The notes: generated by a model from the sequence alone, not told the origin. DNA of 9,437 nt from Lachnospiraceae bacterium UBA1753 (GCA_002317595.1 DCHL01000049.1:7544-16980); one strand, 5' to 3'; shown: positions 1-6,783, counted from the stretch's first letter. Numbers and translations are program-made.

Positions 1-1754
1 GCGTGAAAAGACGCAGAGATATATGGGATAATATGATTAGTGCAGGTATTGAGAGAATTGAAGACAGAAAGGTCCTTTACGCAGTGAAGGATGACGTGCT
101 GTTCCAGCTTGATTCGATGTATGAATCTGAGAGGATGCTGGATATATGGGCAGGTAAGATTTCGGCGGCCTACTACACCAAGGTGTTCATGTTCGGTGTG
201 GGCAACGGCATGTATGTGAGGAAGCTTCTTGAGACTGTGGGGAGTGAAGGCCATATTTTTATCTATGAACCCGACGACACTATCCTTGCGGCAGCATTTC
301 AGGAGTTCGGGCTTGAAAAGCTCCTTACGGACCCACGAGTGCAGCTCCTTAGAAGGGCTGATGAGAGCGGTGAGGAGGATCTGTTTACCGTGCTCGGAGG
401 GCTGATTGAGTATTCGGACCTTGCGACCATGAAGGTGGTGACATACCTTAACTACGATGTGCTCTATCCCGCGGAGTATAAGTACTTCATAGAGACCGTC
501 CTTCAGATTAAGGATTCTGTGGCAACGAACCGCCGCGTTTATGAGCGGTTTGCAAAATACTATGTTGTAAATGCGATAAACAACGCGAAGACACTTGCCA
601 TTTCAAAGGATATAAACGAGCTGAAGAGGGAACTCCCCTGCGGATATACAGGACTTATTGTTTCCGCTGGTCCTTCGCTCACAAAAAATATTGAACTCAT
701 AAAGGAGATGAGAGGGAAGGCTTTCATTGTCGCAACTGACAGTGCGGTCAAGGTGCTGCTGCAGCATGACATCGTGCCGGATATTTTTGCCAGTGTTGAC
801 CCGAATAAATCGCCTAAGCACTTTGATCTCGATATCATAAAGAGGATACCGATTATCTGTGAGTACGTGAGCTGCCCTGGAGCGATGGAGGGCCATCAGG
901 GACCGTTCTTCTATTCGAGGTCTGAGGACTTTTACATCAACAGGTTTATCGACGAGAGATATATTCCAGTGATGACACTTGAAACCGGTGGCTCAGTTGC
1001 CTGCAACTGCATGAGCTTCCTGATTAAGACTGGCGCGGAAAAAATTGTTATGGTGGGTCAGGACCTGGCTTACACTGACAACAAATCCCATGCAGATGGT
1101 GCGACGAGGGCAAGCTGGGGACTTGACCTTGACACGGGAAGCGTTATGGTCGAGGGTATTGACGGCAATCCGATAAAATCATCCGGGGAGTTTGAGCACT
1201 ATCGGAGATGGATTGAGCGAACGATTGCCCAGTACCCTGAGATTGAATTCATCAATGCCACTGAAGGTGGAGCAAGGATTCATGGCGCTAAGGAGATGAC
1301 GCTTCGCGCAGTTATCGATGGACTTTCTGATGAGGATTTCGACTTCGGAGCAGCAATCAATATGAGCGGCGAGTTGATGTCGGAGGAGAACAGCACTGAG
1401 TTCCTCAAATATATGGAGAATGTCAAGGGTGAGACTGAAAAAATCAGGGACAATCTGAAACTTGTAATCCGGATATATGAGGACCTCTATCAGATGGCGG
1501 CGGAACGTAAGTATCAGAATAACCAGTTCAAGCGTCTCTATGACTCCGGCCGTGAGATTATCGAAAACACCACAGGAATAAAATCCTTCTACTACGCAGA
1601 GTGCATGGTTCAGGAGGAGATTACCCAACTGATGAAAAAGGTGGTAATCGAGGACGGCGATGAGGCCCATCAGCTTAAGGCGGGAATCAGTGAGAGCCTT
1701 GAGCGAATGAAGCTGTTTCTGATAGGCTCAGAGAGAGTTCTTGAGATATTGTGA
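1..1754 (+). CDS. Motility-associated DUF115/Maf-type glycosyltransferase, 5' end probably outside window
   Basis: Family role: DUF115 (MptE-like fold) proteins in flagellar loci are called motility-associated factors and are linked to transfer of sugars, often nonulosonic acids, onto flagellin in the cytoplasm before export. Seen, counting from the GTG at position 3: an N-terminal Rossmann-like strand VFMFGVGNG (61-69) and IYEPD (87-91); the family hallmark IVSAGPSL (219-226); VPDIFASVDP (258-267); TGGSVACN (328-335); GQDLAYTDNKSHADG (352-366); and INATEGGARIHG (417-428). The last ~100 residues are helical and charged. The frame is open to the window edge, no ribosome binding site is visible before the GTG, and the N-terminus looks short for the family, so the true start is probably upstream. 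The gene ends 38 bases before a sigma-28 promoter that separates it from flaG. Family assignment is firm; the sugar and the acceptor are inferred. Confidence 0.9.
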   Translation, partial: VKRRRDIWDNMISAGIERIEDRKVLYAVKDDVLFQLDSMYESERMLDIWAGKISAAYYTKVFMFGVGNGMYVRKLLETVGSEGHIFIYEPDDTILAAAFQEFGLEKLLTDPRVQLLRRADESGEEDLFTVLGGLIEYSDLATMKVVTYLNYDVLYPAEYKYFIETVLQIKDSVATNRRVYERFAKYYVVNAINNAKTLAISKDINELKRELPCGYTGLIVSAGPSLTKNIELIKEMRGKAFIVATDSAVKVLLQHDIVPDIFASVDPNKSPKHFDLDIIKRIPIICEYVSCPGAMEGHQGPFFYSRSEDFYINRFIDERYIPVMTLETGGSVACNCMSFLIKTGAEKIVMVGQDLAYTDNKSHADGATRASWGLDLDTGSVMVEGIDGNPIKSSGEFEHYRRWIERTIAQYPEIEFINATEGGARIHGAKEMTLRAVIDGLSDEDFDFGAAINMSGELMSEENSTEFLKYMENVKGETEKIRDNLKLVIRIYEDLYQMAAERKYQNNQFKRLYDSGREIIENTTGIKSFYYAECMVQEEITQLMKKVVIEDGDEAHQLKAGISESLERMKLFLIGSERVLEIL

Positions 1755-1792
1755 AAAAATTGAGCATTTTTATTGTATTATTAAATTTGTGG

Positions 1793-1820
1793 TAAAGAAT
1801 TACAGGGCTCTTGCCGATAG
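1793..1820 (+). promoter_or_regulatory. Sigma-28 (FliA/SigD) promoter for flaG-fliD-fliS
   Basis: The -35-type element TAAA is at 1793-1796 and the -10 element GCCGATAG at 1813-1820, separated by 16 bases. The known sigma-28 consensus is TAAA-N15-GCCGATAA/T, so the -10 matches 7 of 8 positions and the spacer is one base long. Transcription would start near 1828, leaving a leader of about 95 bases before flaG. This fits class-3 (late) flagellar control of the filament-cap and chaperone genes. The near-perfect -10 makes chance unlikely. Confidence 0.82.
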
Positions 1821-1835
1821 AATGATAAAGAGCCC
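1805..1835. repeat. Inverted repeat enclosing the flaG promoter -10 box
   Basis: GGGCTCTT (1805-1812) and AAGAGCCC (1828-1835) are perfect 8-base reverse complements. The 15-base interval between them begins with the GCCGATAG -10 element. No T-run follows on either strand, so it is not a standard terminator. A transcript starting near 1828 would carry only the right arm, while read-through from the upstream glycosyltransferase gene would carry the full hairpin. It could be an operator or a read-through structure; function is unproven. Confidence 0.6.
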
Positions 1836-1881
1836 CAATAGGCAGTTATTTCGCATTCGACATGCAATAACATAAATTAAC

Positions 1882-1896
1882 GAGCTAGGCCAGCTC
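1882..1896 (+). promoter_or_regulatory. Small hairpin in the flaG leader
   Basis: GAGCT (1882-1886) pairs with AGCTC (1892-1896) around loop AGGCC, ending 12 bases before the Shine-Dalgarno of flaG. The position resembles the hairpin ahead of the flagellin ribosome binding site (8753-8768), but this loop lacks a GGA, so there is no specific evidence for CsrA. A five-pair stem could be chance. Confidence 0.3.
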
Positions 1897-1921
1897 AACA
1901 TATCACATGGAGGTGATTATT

Positions 1922-2374
1922 ATGGCAATAGAACCTATTTCAGCAACTCCGGCATTTCAGACAATAAGCACAACACAGTCACAGCCGGTATCAAAGCCAG
2001 CAGAGAACACAGCAGCCAAGGAAGGCGAGGCACTGCAGGACATCGCGATCAGACCTGACGCACAGACAGTAGCCGTAGACTATGCCCATAAGTCCGCAGA
2101 GGATGGTGAGAATGGTCAGGGACAGAGCCCTCAGGACGAGGCCGCACAGCAGAAGGAAAATGACAAGATCAAGAAGGCAGTAGAGGATCTCAACAAGAAA
2201 ATGGACCATTCTGTTGCTAAGTTTGGTATTCATGAGAAGACCAACAGAATCACAATTAAAATTGTTGACAAGGACACTGATAAGGTAATTAAGGAACTGC
2301 CCCCTGAGAAGACGCTTGATATGATTGCTAAGGCATGGGAGATGGCAGGCCTTCTTGTAGATGAAAAGCGATAA
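1922..2374 (+). CDS. flaG: FlaG family flagellar protein
   Basis: A 150-aa FlaG. Proteins of this family affect filament length and cap function and are commonly encoded next to fliD. Seen: a low-complexity N-terminal half rich in Gln, Ala, Ser and Glu (about 1-80), then the conserved C-terminal FlaG domain, with an amphipathic helix KAVEDLNKKMDHSVAKFGIH followed by ITIKIVDKDTDKVIKELPPE and a final helix ending GLLVDEKR. Start choice: an in-frame ATG at 1907 exists, but its last base and the next four form the GGAGG Shine-Dalgarno (1909-1913), which lies 8 bases before the ATG at 1922. The latter is therefore the start, giving MAIEPISATP. It is the first gene of the operon driven by the sigma-28 promoter and ends 13 bases before fliD, suggesting co-transcription. 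Identity is firm; the precise role in this organism is not established. Confidence 0.92.
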   Translation: MAIEPISATPAFQTISTTQSQPVSKPAENTAAKEGEALQDIAIRPDAQTVAVDYAHKSAEDGENGQGQSPQDEAAQQKENDKIKKAVEDLNKKMDHSVAKFGIHEKTNRITIKIVDKDTDKVIKELPPEKTLDMIAKAWEMAGLLVDEKR

Positions 2375-2387
2375 GGATGTGATATAG

Positions 2388-4409
2388 ATGTCAATTAGAT
2401 TAACAGGTATGGCCTCAGGTCTTGATACAGAATCAATGATTACTGACCTCATGAGTGCCTATAGCAAAACAAAACAGAAGAAGGTTTCGACGGCTACCAA
2501 GTATTCCTGGAAGATGGATGCCTGGAGCTCTCTTAACAAGAAGATAAGCAGTCTTTATACAAAGCAGCTTGGAAATCTCAGATTTTCAGATGCATATAAG
2601 TCAAAGAAGACCACAGTGTCAGACTCTTCAAAGGCTTCTGTAATTGCGAGTTCATCAGCAGTTACAGGATCACAGAAGATGGCTGTGGCACAGATGGCGC
2701 AGGCTGGTTACCTCACAGGCGGTAAGCTCACAAAGGAAGGTGGCGGAAGCGTAACATCGGCAACCAAGCTTTCCGAACTCTCTGGCTATTCAGCAATCGG
2801 AAGCACCTCGATTGAGGTAAACGGAAAGACTATAGCTATTGATGAGAACACGACGGTAGGTAGTCTTACCAGTAGTCTTGCAAATGCTGGACTCAACGCT
2901 AATTTTGATGCCAACAACAGCAGAATCTTCGTAAGTGCAAAGGAATCAGGCGAAGCCAGTGATTTCAATTTCACTGCAAACAGCACGGACGGACTTAAGG
3001 CTCTTGCCTGCTTCGGTCTTCTTACCGACAGCACTTCAGCAAGAAATGCATACAAGGCAGATGCAGACCTGTACGATTCGGCAACAGGCGCCCTTAAGAA
3101 TAATGCAGACGTGGCAGCAAGACTTTCAGAGCTTGAGACTTCTATCAAGGGTACCTACGAGAAGAATGCAATCGCAGCAGAGACAGCCCTTCAGAAGAAT
3201 AAGTTCTATGACAATATCAAGGATGACCTTGCAGGCGGCGCGGCAGTGCTTGATAGCCTCGAGGCAGATCTTGACGCTCAGATTGAGGCTGAGACTGATG
3301 AGGACAAGAAGAAGGAACTCGAGGCAGATAAGGCGGCAATCGCTTCTGCAAGAACAAATCTTCAGACCTACAATGATAATTCTGCTAAGGCACTTGATTC
3401 AGATGGAATCACAGCTGAAGCTACAGCCCAGCTCACAGCAAAGGCAGCCGCAGCAAGTTCTGCATATAATGGCGGAATGTCAGCCTACACAGCAGGCACA
3501 GCAAGTGCTACTGCAGTTAAGCAGAAGGGACAGGATGCCAAGATTTACTTAAATGGAGCAGAGTTCACAAGCACCAAGAACAGCTTCGATATCAATGGAC
3601 TTACAATCACTGTTACAGGAACCACCCTTAATGATGCTGGCAAGGCAAAGGCAGCAGCGGGAGAAGAGATTTCTGAGGATGACTGCAATACACTTGACCT
3701 TACCACAGATGTTGATGTAGATGGTGTGTATAACACAATCAAGAATTTCCTGAAGGAGTACAACACTCTCATCAAGGAGATGGACACACTGTTTAATGCA
3801 GACTCAGCAAGCAAGTATGATGTCCTCTCTGACGAAGAGAAGGATGCGATGTCCGATACCGAGGTTGAGGCCTGGGATAAGAAGATTAAGGATTCTCTTC
3901 TTAGAAGAGACAGTGATCTTGACAGCGTAATCTCGACTCTTAAGACAGGAATGTCAGCGACCTATCAGGTGAACGGAAAGAGTTATTCACTGGCTTCCTT
4001 TGGAATCAGTACAATGAGCTACTTCCTTGCTGGCGATAATGAGAAGGGTGTATATCACATCGATGGTGATCCGGACGACCCTGATTCATCTTCAAATGCA
4101 GACCTCTTAAAGGCTGCTATTGCAAGTGATCCTGAGGGCGTTCAGTCCTTCTTCACACAGCTTGCAAGCAATATGTACAGTGAGCTTGCTAAGAAGTCCG
4201 GAACTACATCAATGAGGAGCTTCGGTAACTTCTACAACGATAAGGAGATGACAACTCAGTATTCGAAGTATCAGACAGCTATTTCTGATTACGAGACTAA
4301 GCTCAACAATATTGAGGATAAGTACTATAAGCAGTTCTCTAAGATGGAGACAGCGCTTACAAAGCTCCAGTCAAGCACCTCAGCACTCAGCTCGCTGCTT
4401 GGTTCTTAA
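2388..4409 (+). CDS. fliD: FliD flagellar filament cap protein (HAP2)
   Basis: FliD forms the oligomeric cap at the filament tip and folds exported flagellin into place. Seen in 673 aa: the N-terminal FliD domain starting IRLTGMASGLDTESMITDLM (3-22), with a helical D0/D1 region to about 100; beta-rich segments SIEVNGKTIAIDENTTVG (141-158) and IFVSAKES (180-187); a long Ala/Lys/Glu/Asp-rich helical stretch from about 216 to 380; GQDAKIYLNGAEF (381-393) with DINGLTITVTGTT (401-413), typical of FliD D2; then the FliD C-terminal domain with VYNTIKNFLKEYNTLIKEMD (447-466) and a final coiled coil (about 624-673) ending LSSLLGS. AAGGA (2373-2377) precedes the ATG by 10 bases and overlaps the flaG stop. 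The protein is longer than simple FliDs such as that of Salmonella (~470 aa), mostly because of the helical insert. Identity is firm. Confidence 0.96.
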   Translation: MSIRLTGMASGLDTESMITDLMSAYSKTKQKKVSTATKYSWKMDAWSSLNKKISSLYTKQLGNLRFSDAYKSKKTTVSDSSKASVIASSSAVTGSQKMAVAQMAQAGYLTGGKLTKEGGGSVTSATKLSELSGYSAIGSTSIEVNGKTIAIDENTTVGSLTSSLANAGLNANFDANNSRIFVSAKESGEASDFNFTANSTDGLKALACFGLLTDSTSARNAYKADADLYDSATGALKNNADVAARLSELETSIKGTYEKNAIAAETALQKNKFYDNIKDDLAGGAAVLDSLEADLDAQIEAETDEDKKKELEADKAAIASARTNLQTYNDNSAKALDSDGITAEATAQLTAKAAAASSAYNGGMSAYTAGTASATAVKQKGQDAKIYLNGAEFTSTKNSFDINGLTITVTGTTLNDAGKAKAAAGEEISEDDCNTLDLTTDVDVDGVYNTIKNFLKEYNTLIKEMDTLFNADSASKYDVLSDEEKDAMSDTEVEAWDKKIKDSLLRRDSDLDSVISTLKTGMSATYQVNGKSYSLASFGISTMSYFLAGDNEKGVYHIDGDPDDPDSSSNADLLKAAIASDPEGVQSFFTQLASNMYSELAKKSGTTSMRSFGNFYNDKEMTTQYSKYQTAISDYETKLNNIEDKYYKQFSKMETALTKLQSSTSALSSLLGS

Positions 4410-4454
4410 GACTGAAATGCTAACAGTAATTAATTCTTAAGACAGAAATGCTAA
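4403..4454 (+). repeat. Two-copy direct repeat across the fliD stop codon
   Basis: A 21-base sequence beginning TTCTTAAGAC at 4403-4423 recurs at 4434-4454 with one mismatch (T to A at the 11th base), at a period of 31 bases. The first copy contains the fliD stop codon (4407-4409). The second lies in the 69-base spacer before fliS. This looks like a local tandem duplication of the gene end. CTTAAG in each copy is palindromic, but no strong hairpin or T-run marks it as a terminator. Confidence 0.75.
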
Positions 4455-4478
4455 TTAAATTTTTTCGGAGAAATTATT

Positions 4479-4865
4479 ATGGCAGTAAATAATCCTTACG
4501 CACAGTATCAGAGAAATAAGATTTTGACAGCTTCCCCTGCAGAACTCACCCTTATGCTCTATGAGGGCGCAATCAAGTTCTGTAATGTAGCAATTGCAGG
4601 AATTGAGTCAGGTGATATGGAGAAGGCCCACAACAATATCATTAAGGCCCAGAAGATTATTGATGAGTTCAGGTCAACACTGAACCATAAGTATCCTGTG
4701 GCTGAAGACTTTGACAATGTGTACAAGTATGTCGGCCGCCTTCTCGTTGATGCAAATGTCAAGAAGGATGCCACCATCCTTGAAGAGGCCCTTACACATC
4801 TTCGAACCATGAGAGATACCTGGAAGGAAGTAATGCAGAAGGCTGGAGCAAAGGCGGGGGCATAG
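4479..4865 (+). CDS. fliS: FliS flagellin export chaperone
   Basis: FliS binds the C-terminal D0 region of flagellin in the cytoplasm, prevents early polymerisation and delivers it to the export gate; in Bacillus it also influences FliW/CsrA control by holding flagellin. Seen: 128 aa, all helical, with family signatures YAQYQRNKILTASPAELTLM (7-26), LYEGAIKF (27-34), the helix NNIIKAQKIIDEFRSTLNHK (52-71), and a C-terminal helix ending in a small Ala/Gly/Lys tail. GGAG at 4467-4470 lies 8 bases before the ATG. The length fits the family. It follows fliD by 69 bases and precedes the next chaperone-like gene by 6 bases, so translational coupling to that gene is likely. Identity is firm. Confidence 0.96.
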   Translation: MAVNNPYAQYQRNKILTASPAELTLMLYEGAIKFCNVAIAGIESGDMEKAHNNIIKAQKIIDEFRSTLNHKYPVAEDFDNVYKYVGRLLVDANVKKDATILEEALTHLRTMRDTWKEVMQKAGAKAGA

Positions 4866-4871
4866 TAACGG

Positions 4872-5348
4872 ATGAGCGAGAGCAGTATTTCGATTCTTAT
4901 AGAGAGTCTTGAAAAGAAGATAAGGGTACTTAACGAGATAAAGGAGCAGAATGAGCTTCAGGCGAAGGCAATAAATGCTGAGGAGTTTGACGATGAGCTT
5001 TTCGAGGCTACAATCTCGAAGAAGGAAGAACTTATCACGACTCTTATCTTTCTGGACACAGGGTTTGACAGCGTGTACAACCGTGTGAAGAATGAGCTCT
5101 CTGAAAACAAATCTGAGCACGCTTCTGAAATACGTGCGATGCAGGATCTGATTCGTAAGGTGACCGACCTTGGTGTTGAGATCAAGGCTATGGAAAGCCG
5201 TAATGAAGTTAATCTGAAAAACAGATTCAGAGGTGAGCACCAGAAGATTAAGCAGTCGAAGGCTACAGTTAAGGCCGTGAGTGGATATTATAAGAGCATG
5301 AGCGGTAGGGCTGCCGGTGATTCAAGCAGGCTTGATCAGAAAAAGTAG
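4872..5348 (+). CDS. FlgN/FliT-like flagellar chaperone
   Basis: A small, highly charged, all-helical protein of 158 aa. The N-terminal helix SISILIESLEKKIRVLNEI and the repeated pattern KKEELITTLIFLDTGFDSVY (50-69), then VKNELSEN, are typical of clostridial FlgN-like chaperones. These bind hook-filament junction proteins (FlgK/FlgL) or, for FliT, the cap FliD, before export. The C-terminal segment KAVSGYYKSM fits the terminal Tyr-containing motif seen in this group. It has no signal peptide or membrane segment. The gene starts 6 bases after the fliS stop with only a weak GGGGG (4856-4860) upstream, consistent with coupled translation. It is the last gene before a stem-loop terminator. FlgN versus FliT cannot be decided from sequence alone; position beside fliD and fliS leans to FliT function, sequence feel to FlgN. 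Confidence 0.72.
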   Translation: MSESSISILIESLEKKIRVLNEIKEQNELQAKAINAEEFDDELFEATISKKEELITTLIFLDTGFDSVYNRVKNELSENKSEHASEIRAMQDLIRKVTDLGVEIKAMESRNEVNLKNRFRGEHQKIKQSKATVKAVSGYYKSMSGRAAGDSSRLDQKK

Positions 5349-5354
5349 GATTTT

Positions 5355-5390
5355 GGGACCGGACGGAGACGTTCGGTCCTGTTTGTATTA
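5355..5390 (+). terminator. Stem-loop terminator after the fli operon
   Basis: GGACCGGACG (5356-5365) pairs with CGTTCGGTCC (5370-5379) with a single G-T pair, around a GAGA tetraloop (5366-5369). An outer G-T pair at 5355/5380 can be added. The following TGTTTGTATTAT is T-rich but interrupted, so this is a good hairpin with a moderate U-tract. It starts 7 bases after the chaperone stop codon and divides the assembly operon from the sugar genes. Confidence 0.82.
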
Positions 5391-5456
5391 TCCAGCTGAT
5401 ATTTAGGAGCAGAGCGAGGCTTTCAACCATTCAGAGGGAGACACAGGAGGATGACA

Positions 5457-6668
5457 ATGGGCTTTGATCTTGAGAGATTCATAGGGAAGAATGTGACACT
5501 TAGGGATAAGAGTATGTTCCTGTCGGATATTGAGGCAAACAGAGAGCGTCTCATTGAAAAAATAAAAGGAAAGAGCGTCCTGGTTATCGGAGGAGCCGGA
5601 AGTATCGGCAGTTCCTATATCCGTGCTGTCCTGGGATTTGGGCCTTCTGAGCTTGTAGTGGTTGATGTGAATGAAAATGGACTTGCTGAGCTTACAAGAG
5701 ATCTTCGCGGAAGGATGGGAATAAATGTACCTGAGAAATACGTCACATACCCGATGGACTTCTCGAGCCGCGTTTTTGAAAAGATGTTCAGAAAGCACGG
5801 TGGATTTGATATCGTTGCGAACTTTTCAGCCCACAAGCATGTGAGAAGTGAGAAGGATATTTTTTCTGTGGAGGCACTTCTCTCCAACAACGTGCTTAAG
5901 GCGAAGGGGCTCCTTGATCTGCTTGCGGAGTATCCGCCGGAGGAGTACTTCTGCGTGTCAACGGATAAGGCGGCTAACCCCGTGAATATAATGGGGGCAA
6001 GCAAGCGAATTATGGAGGACCTTATTTTTTCATATTCAGATGTGTTCCCTGTGAAGACCGCGAGATTTGCAAATGTTGCATTCTCTAACGGCTCCCTTCC
6101 AGATGGGTTCCTTAGAAGAATCGAGAAGCTTCAGCCCATCGGTGCACCTATGGATGTGAGGCGTTATTTTGTGTCGCCGGAGGAGAGCGGACAGATCTGC
6201 ATGATGTCCTGCATGCTGGGCGAGAACAGGGAAATCTTTTTCCCAAAGCTTCAGGAAGAACAGATGATGACCTTCGATGAGATTGCAAGAAGACTGCTTG
6301 GTGAGATGGGATATAAGGTTAAAGAGTGTGCGTCTGATGCTGAGGCAGTTGGCGCTGCTTCGCTTCTTAAGAAGGGTGGACATGAGTACCCCGTTCATTT
6401 CTCAGTTTCTGATACCAGCGGGGAGAAGGCGTACGAGGAATTCTTCACGGAGAGTGAGAGCGTTGACATGGACAGGTTCTCATCTCTTGGAATTGTGAAG
6501 GAGAAGCCGGTTCCTGATAAGGAGAGGCTTGGACGACTCCTTGAGAGCCTTGCGGATGCATTTGAGGATGATGACGTCAATAAGGAAATGATAGTCAGAA
6601 TAATCAGTGAGTACCTGCCGGAGTTTTCACATATTGAGACCGGCAAGGGGCTTGATGGAAAGCTGTAG
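5457..6668 (+). CDS. CapD/WbpM/PseB-like nucleotide-sugar 4,6-dehydratase or epimerase
   Basis: An NAD(P)-binding short-chain dehydrogenase of the polysaccharide-biosynthesis (CapD, FlaA1/PseB) group. Such enzymes commonly convert UDP-GlcNAc to a 4-keto-6-deoxy sugar, the first step to sugars found on flagellin. Seen, counting from the ATG at 5457 (403 aa): GGAGSIGS (45-52) for the cofactor; FSAHKHVRSEKD (123-134); STDK (168-171); MGASK (179-183); RFANVAFSNGSLPDGF (203-218); and RRYFVSPEESGQICM (235-249). The usual catalytic Tyr of YxxxK is Met, as in the WbpM/CapD subgroup. There are no membrane helices, so this is a soluble form, and the C-terminal ~140 residues are divergent. Start: AGGAGG (5445-5450) touches an ATG at 5451 and is ideally placed 6 bases before 5457. 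It is the first gene after the terminator. The substrate is not proven. Confidence 0.85.
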   Translation: MGFDLERFIGKNVTLRDKSMFLSDIEANRERLIEKIKGKSVLVIGGAGSIGSSYIRAVLGFGPSELVVVDVNENGLAELTRDLRGRMGINVPEKYVTYPMDFSSRVFEKMFRKHGGFDIVANFSAHKHVRSEKDIFSVEALLSNNVLKAKGLLDLLAEYPPEEYFCVSTDKAANPVNIMGASKRIMEDLIFSYSDVFPVKTARFANVAFSNGSLPDGFLRRIEKLQPIGAPMDVRRYFVSPEESGQICMMSCMLGENREIFFPKLQEEQMMTFDEIARRLLGEMGYKVKECASDAEAVGAASLLKKGGHEYPVHFSVSDTSGEKAYEEFFTESESVDMDRFSSLGIVKEKPVPDKERLGRLLESLADAFEDDDVNKEMIVRIISEYLPEFSHIETGKGLDGKL

Positions 6669-6669
6669 T

Positions 6670-6783
6670 GGAAGACACGAAGCTTGTAGAAAGGCTTGAA
6701 GGATGCAGGAAGATACGAAGGATGCGGGAAGATATTAAGGGAGTAGAAAGACACGAAGGATATAGAAGGATATGAAGGTTGTG
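6670..6783 (+). repeat. Six tandem 19-bp imperfect polypurine repeats
   Basis: Six back-to-back 19-base units with no gaps: 6670-6688, 6689-6707, 6708-6726, 6727-6745, 6746-6764 and 6765-6783. The consensus is GRAAGAYAYGAAGGATGYA, with invariant G1, A3, G5, A11, A12 and G13. The array begins 2 bases after the stop of the dehydratase gene, fills the whole spacer, and the last unit contains the ATG of the next gene (6772). The + strand is almost all A and G. Each unit carries a GAAGGA-like Shine-Dalgarno core, so the array also supplies the downstream ribosome binding site. The unit length is not a multiple of three and no long frame is open, so it is not protein coding. Confidence 0.9.

Noticed and set aside
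1179..1670. A 163-codon - strand open frame opposite the DUF115 gene.
   Set aside because: The + strand frame has strong family motifs through the same interval; the antisense product shows no coherent features.
1805..1835. Rho-independent terminator of the upstream glycosyltransferase gene.
   Set aside because: The 15-base loop is long, no T-run follows the right arm, and the loop contains a near-perfect sigma-28 -10 element.
2935..3552. A 205-codon open frame on the + strand inside fliD, rich in Gln, Arg and Leu.
   Set aside because: It is the +1 shadow of the Ala/Lys/Glu-rich FliD insertion, where GCA/AAG/CAG codon use removes stops. It has no ribosome site, an improbable composition and no recognisable domain.
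5395..5402. GCTGATAT resembling a sigma-28 -10 before the dehydratase gene.
   Set aside because: No TAAA-like -35 exists 14-16 bases upstream; that position is inside the terminator stem.
6703..6738. A second mini-ORF in the repeat array (11 codons, MQEDTKDAGRY).
   Set aside because: It ends well before the next gene and does not overlap its start. It is a by-product of the repeat, with no separate support.
6670..6783. CRISPR array.
   Set aside because: The 19-bp units are contiguous with no unique spacers and no cas genes are present, so this is a simple tandem repeat.
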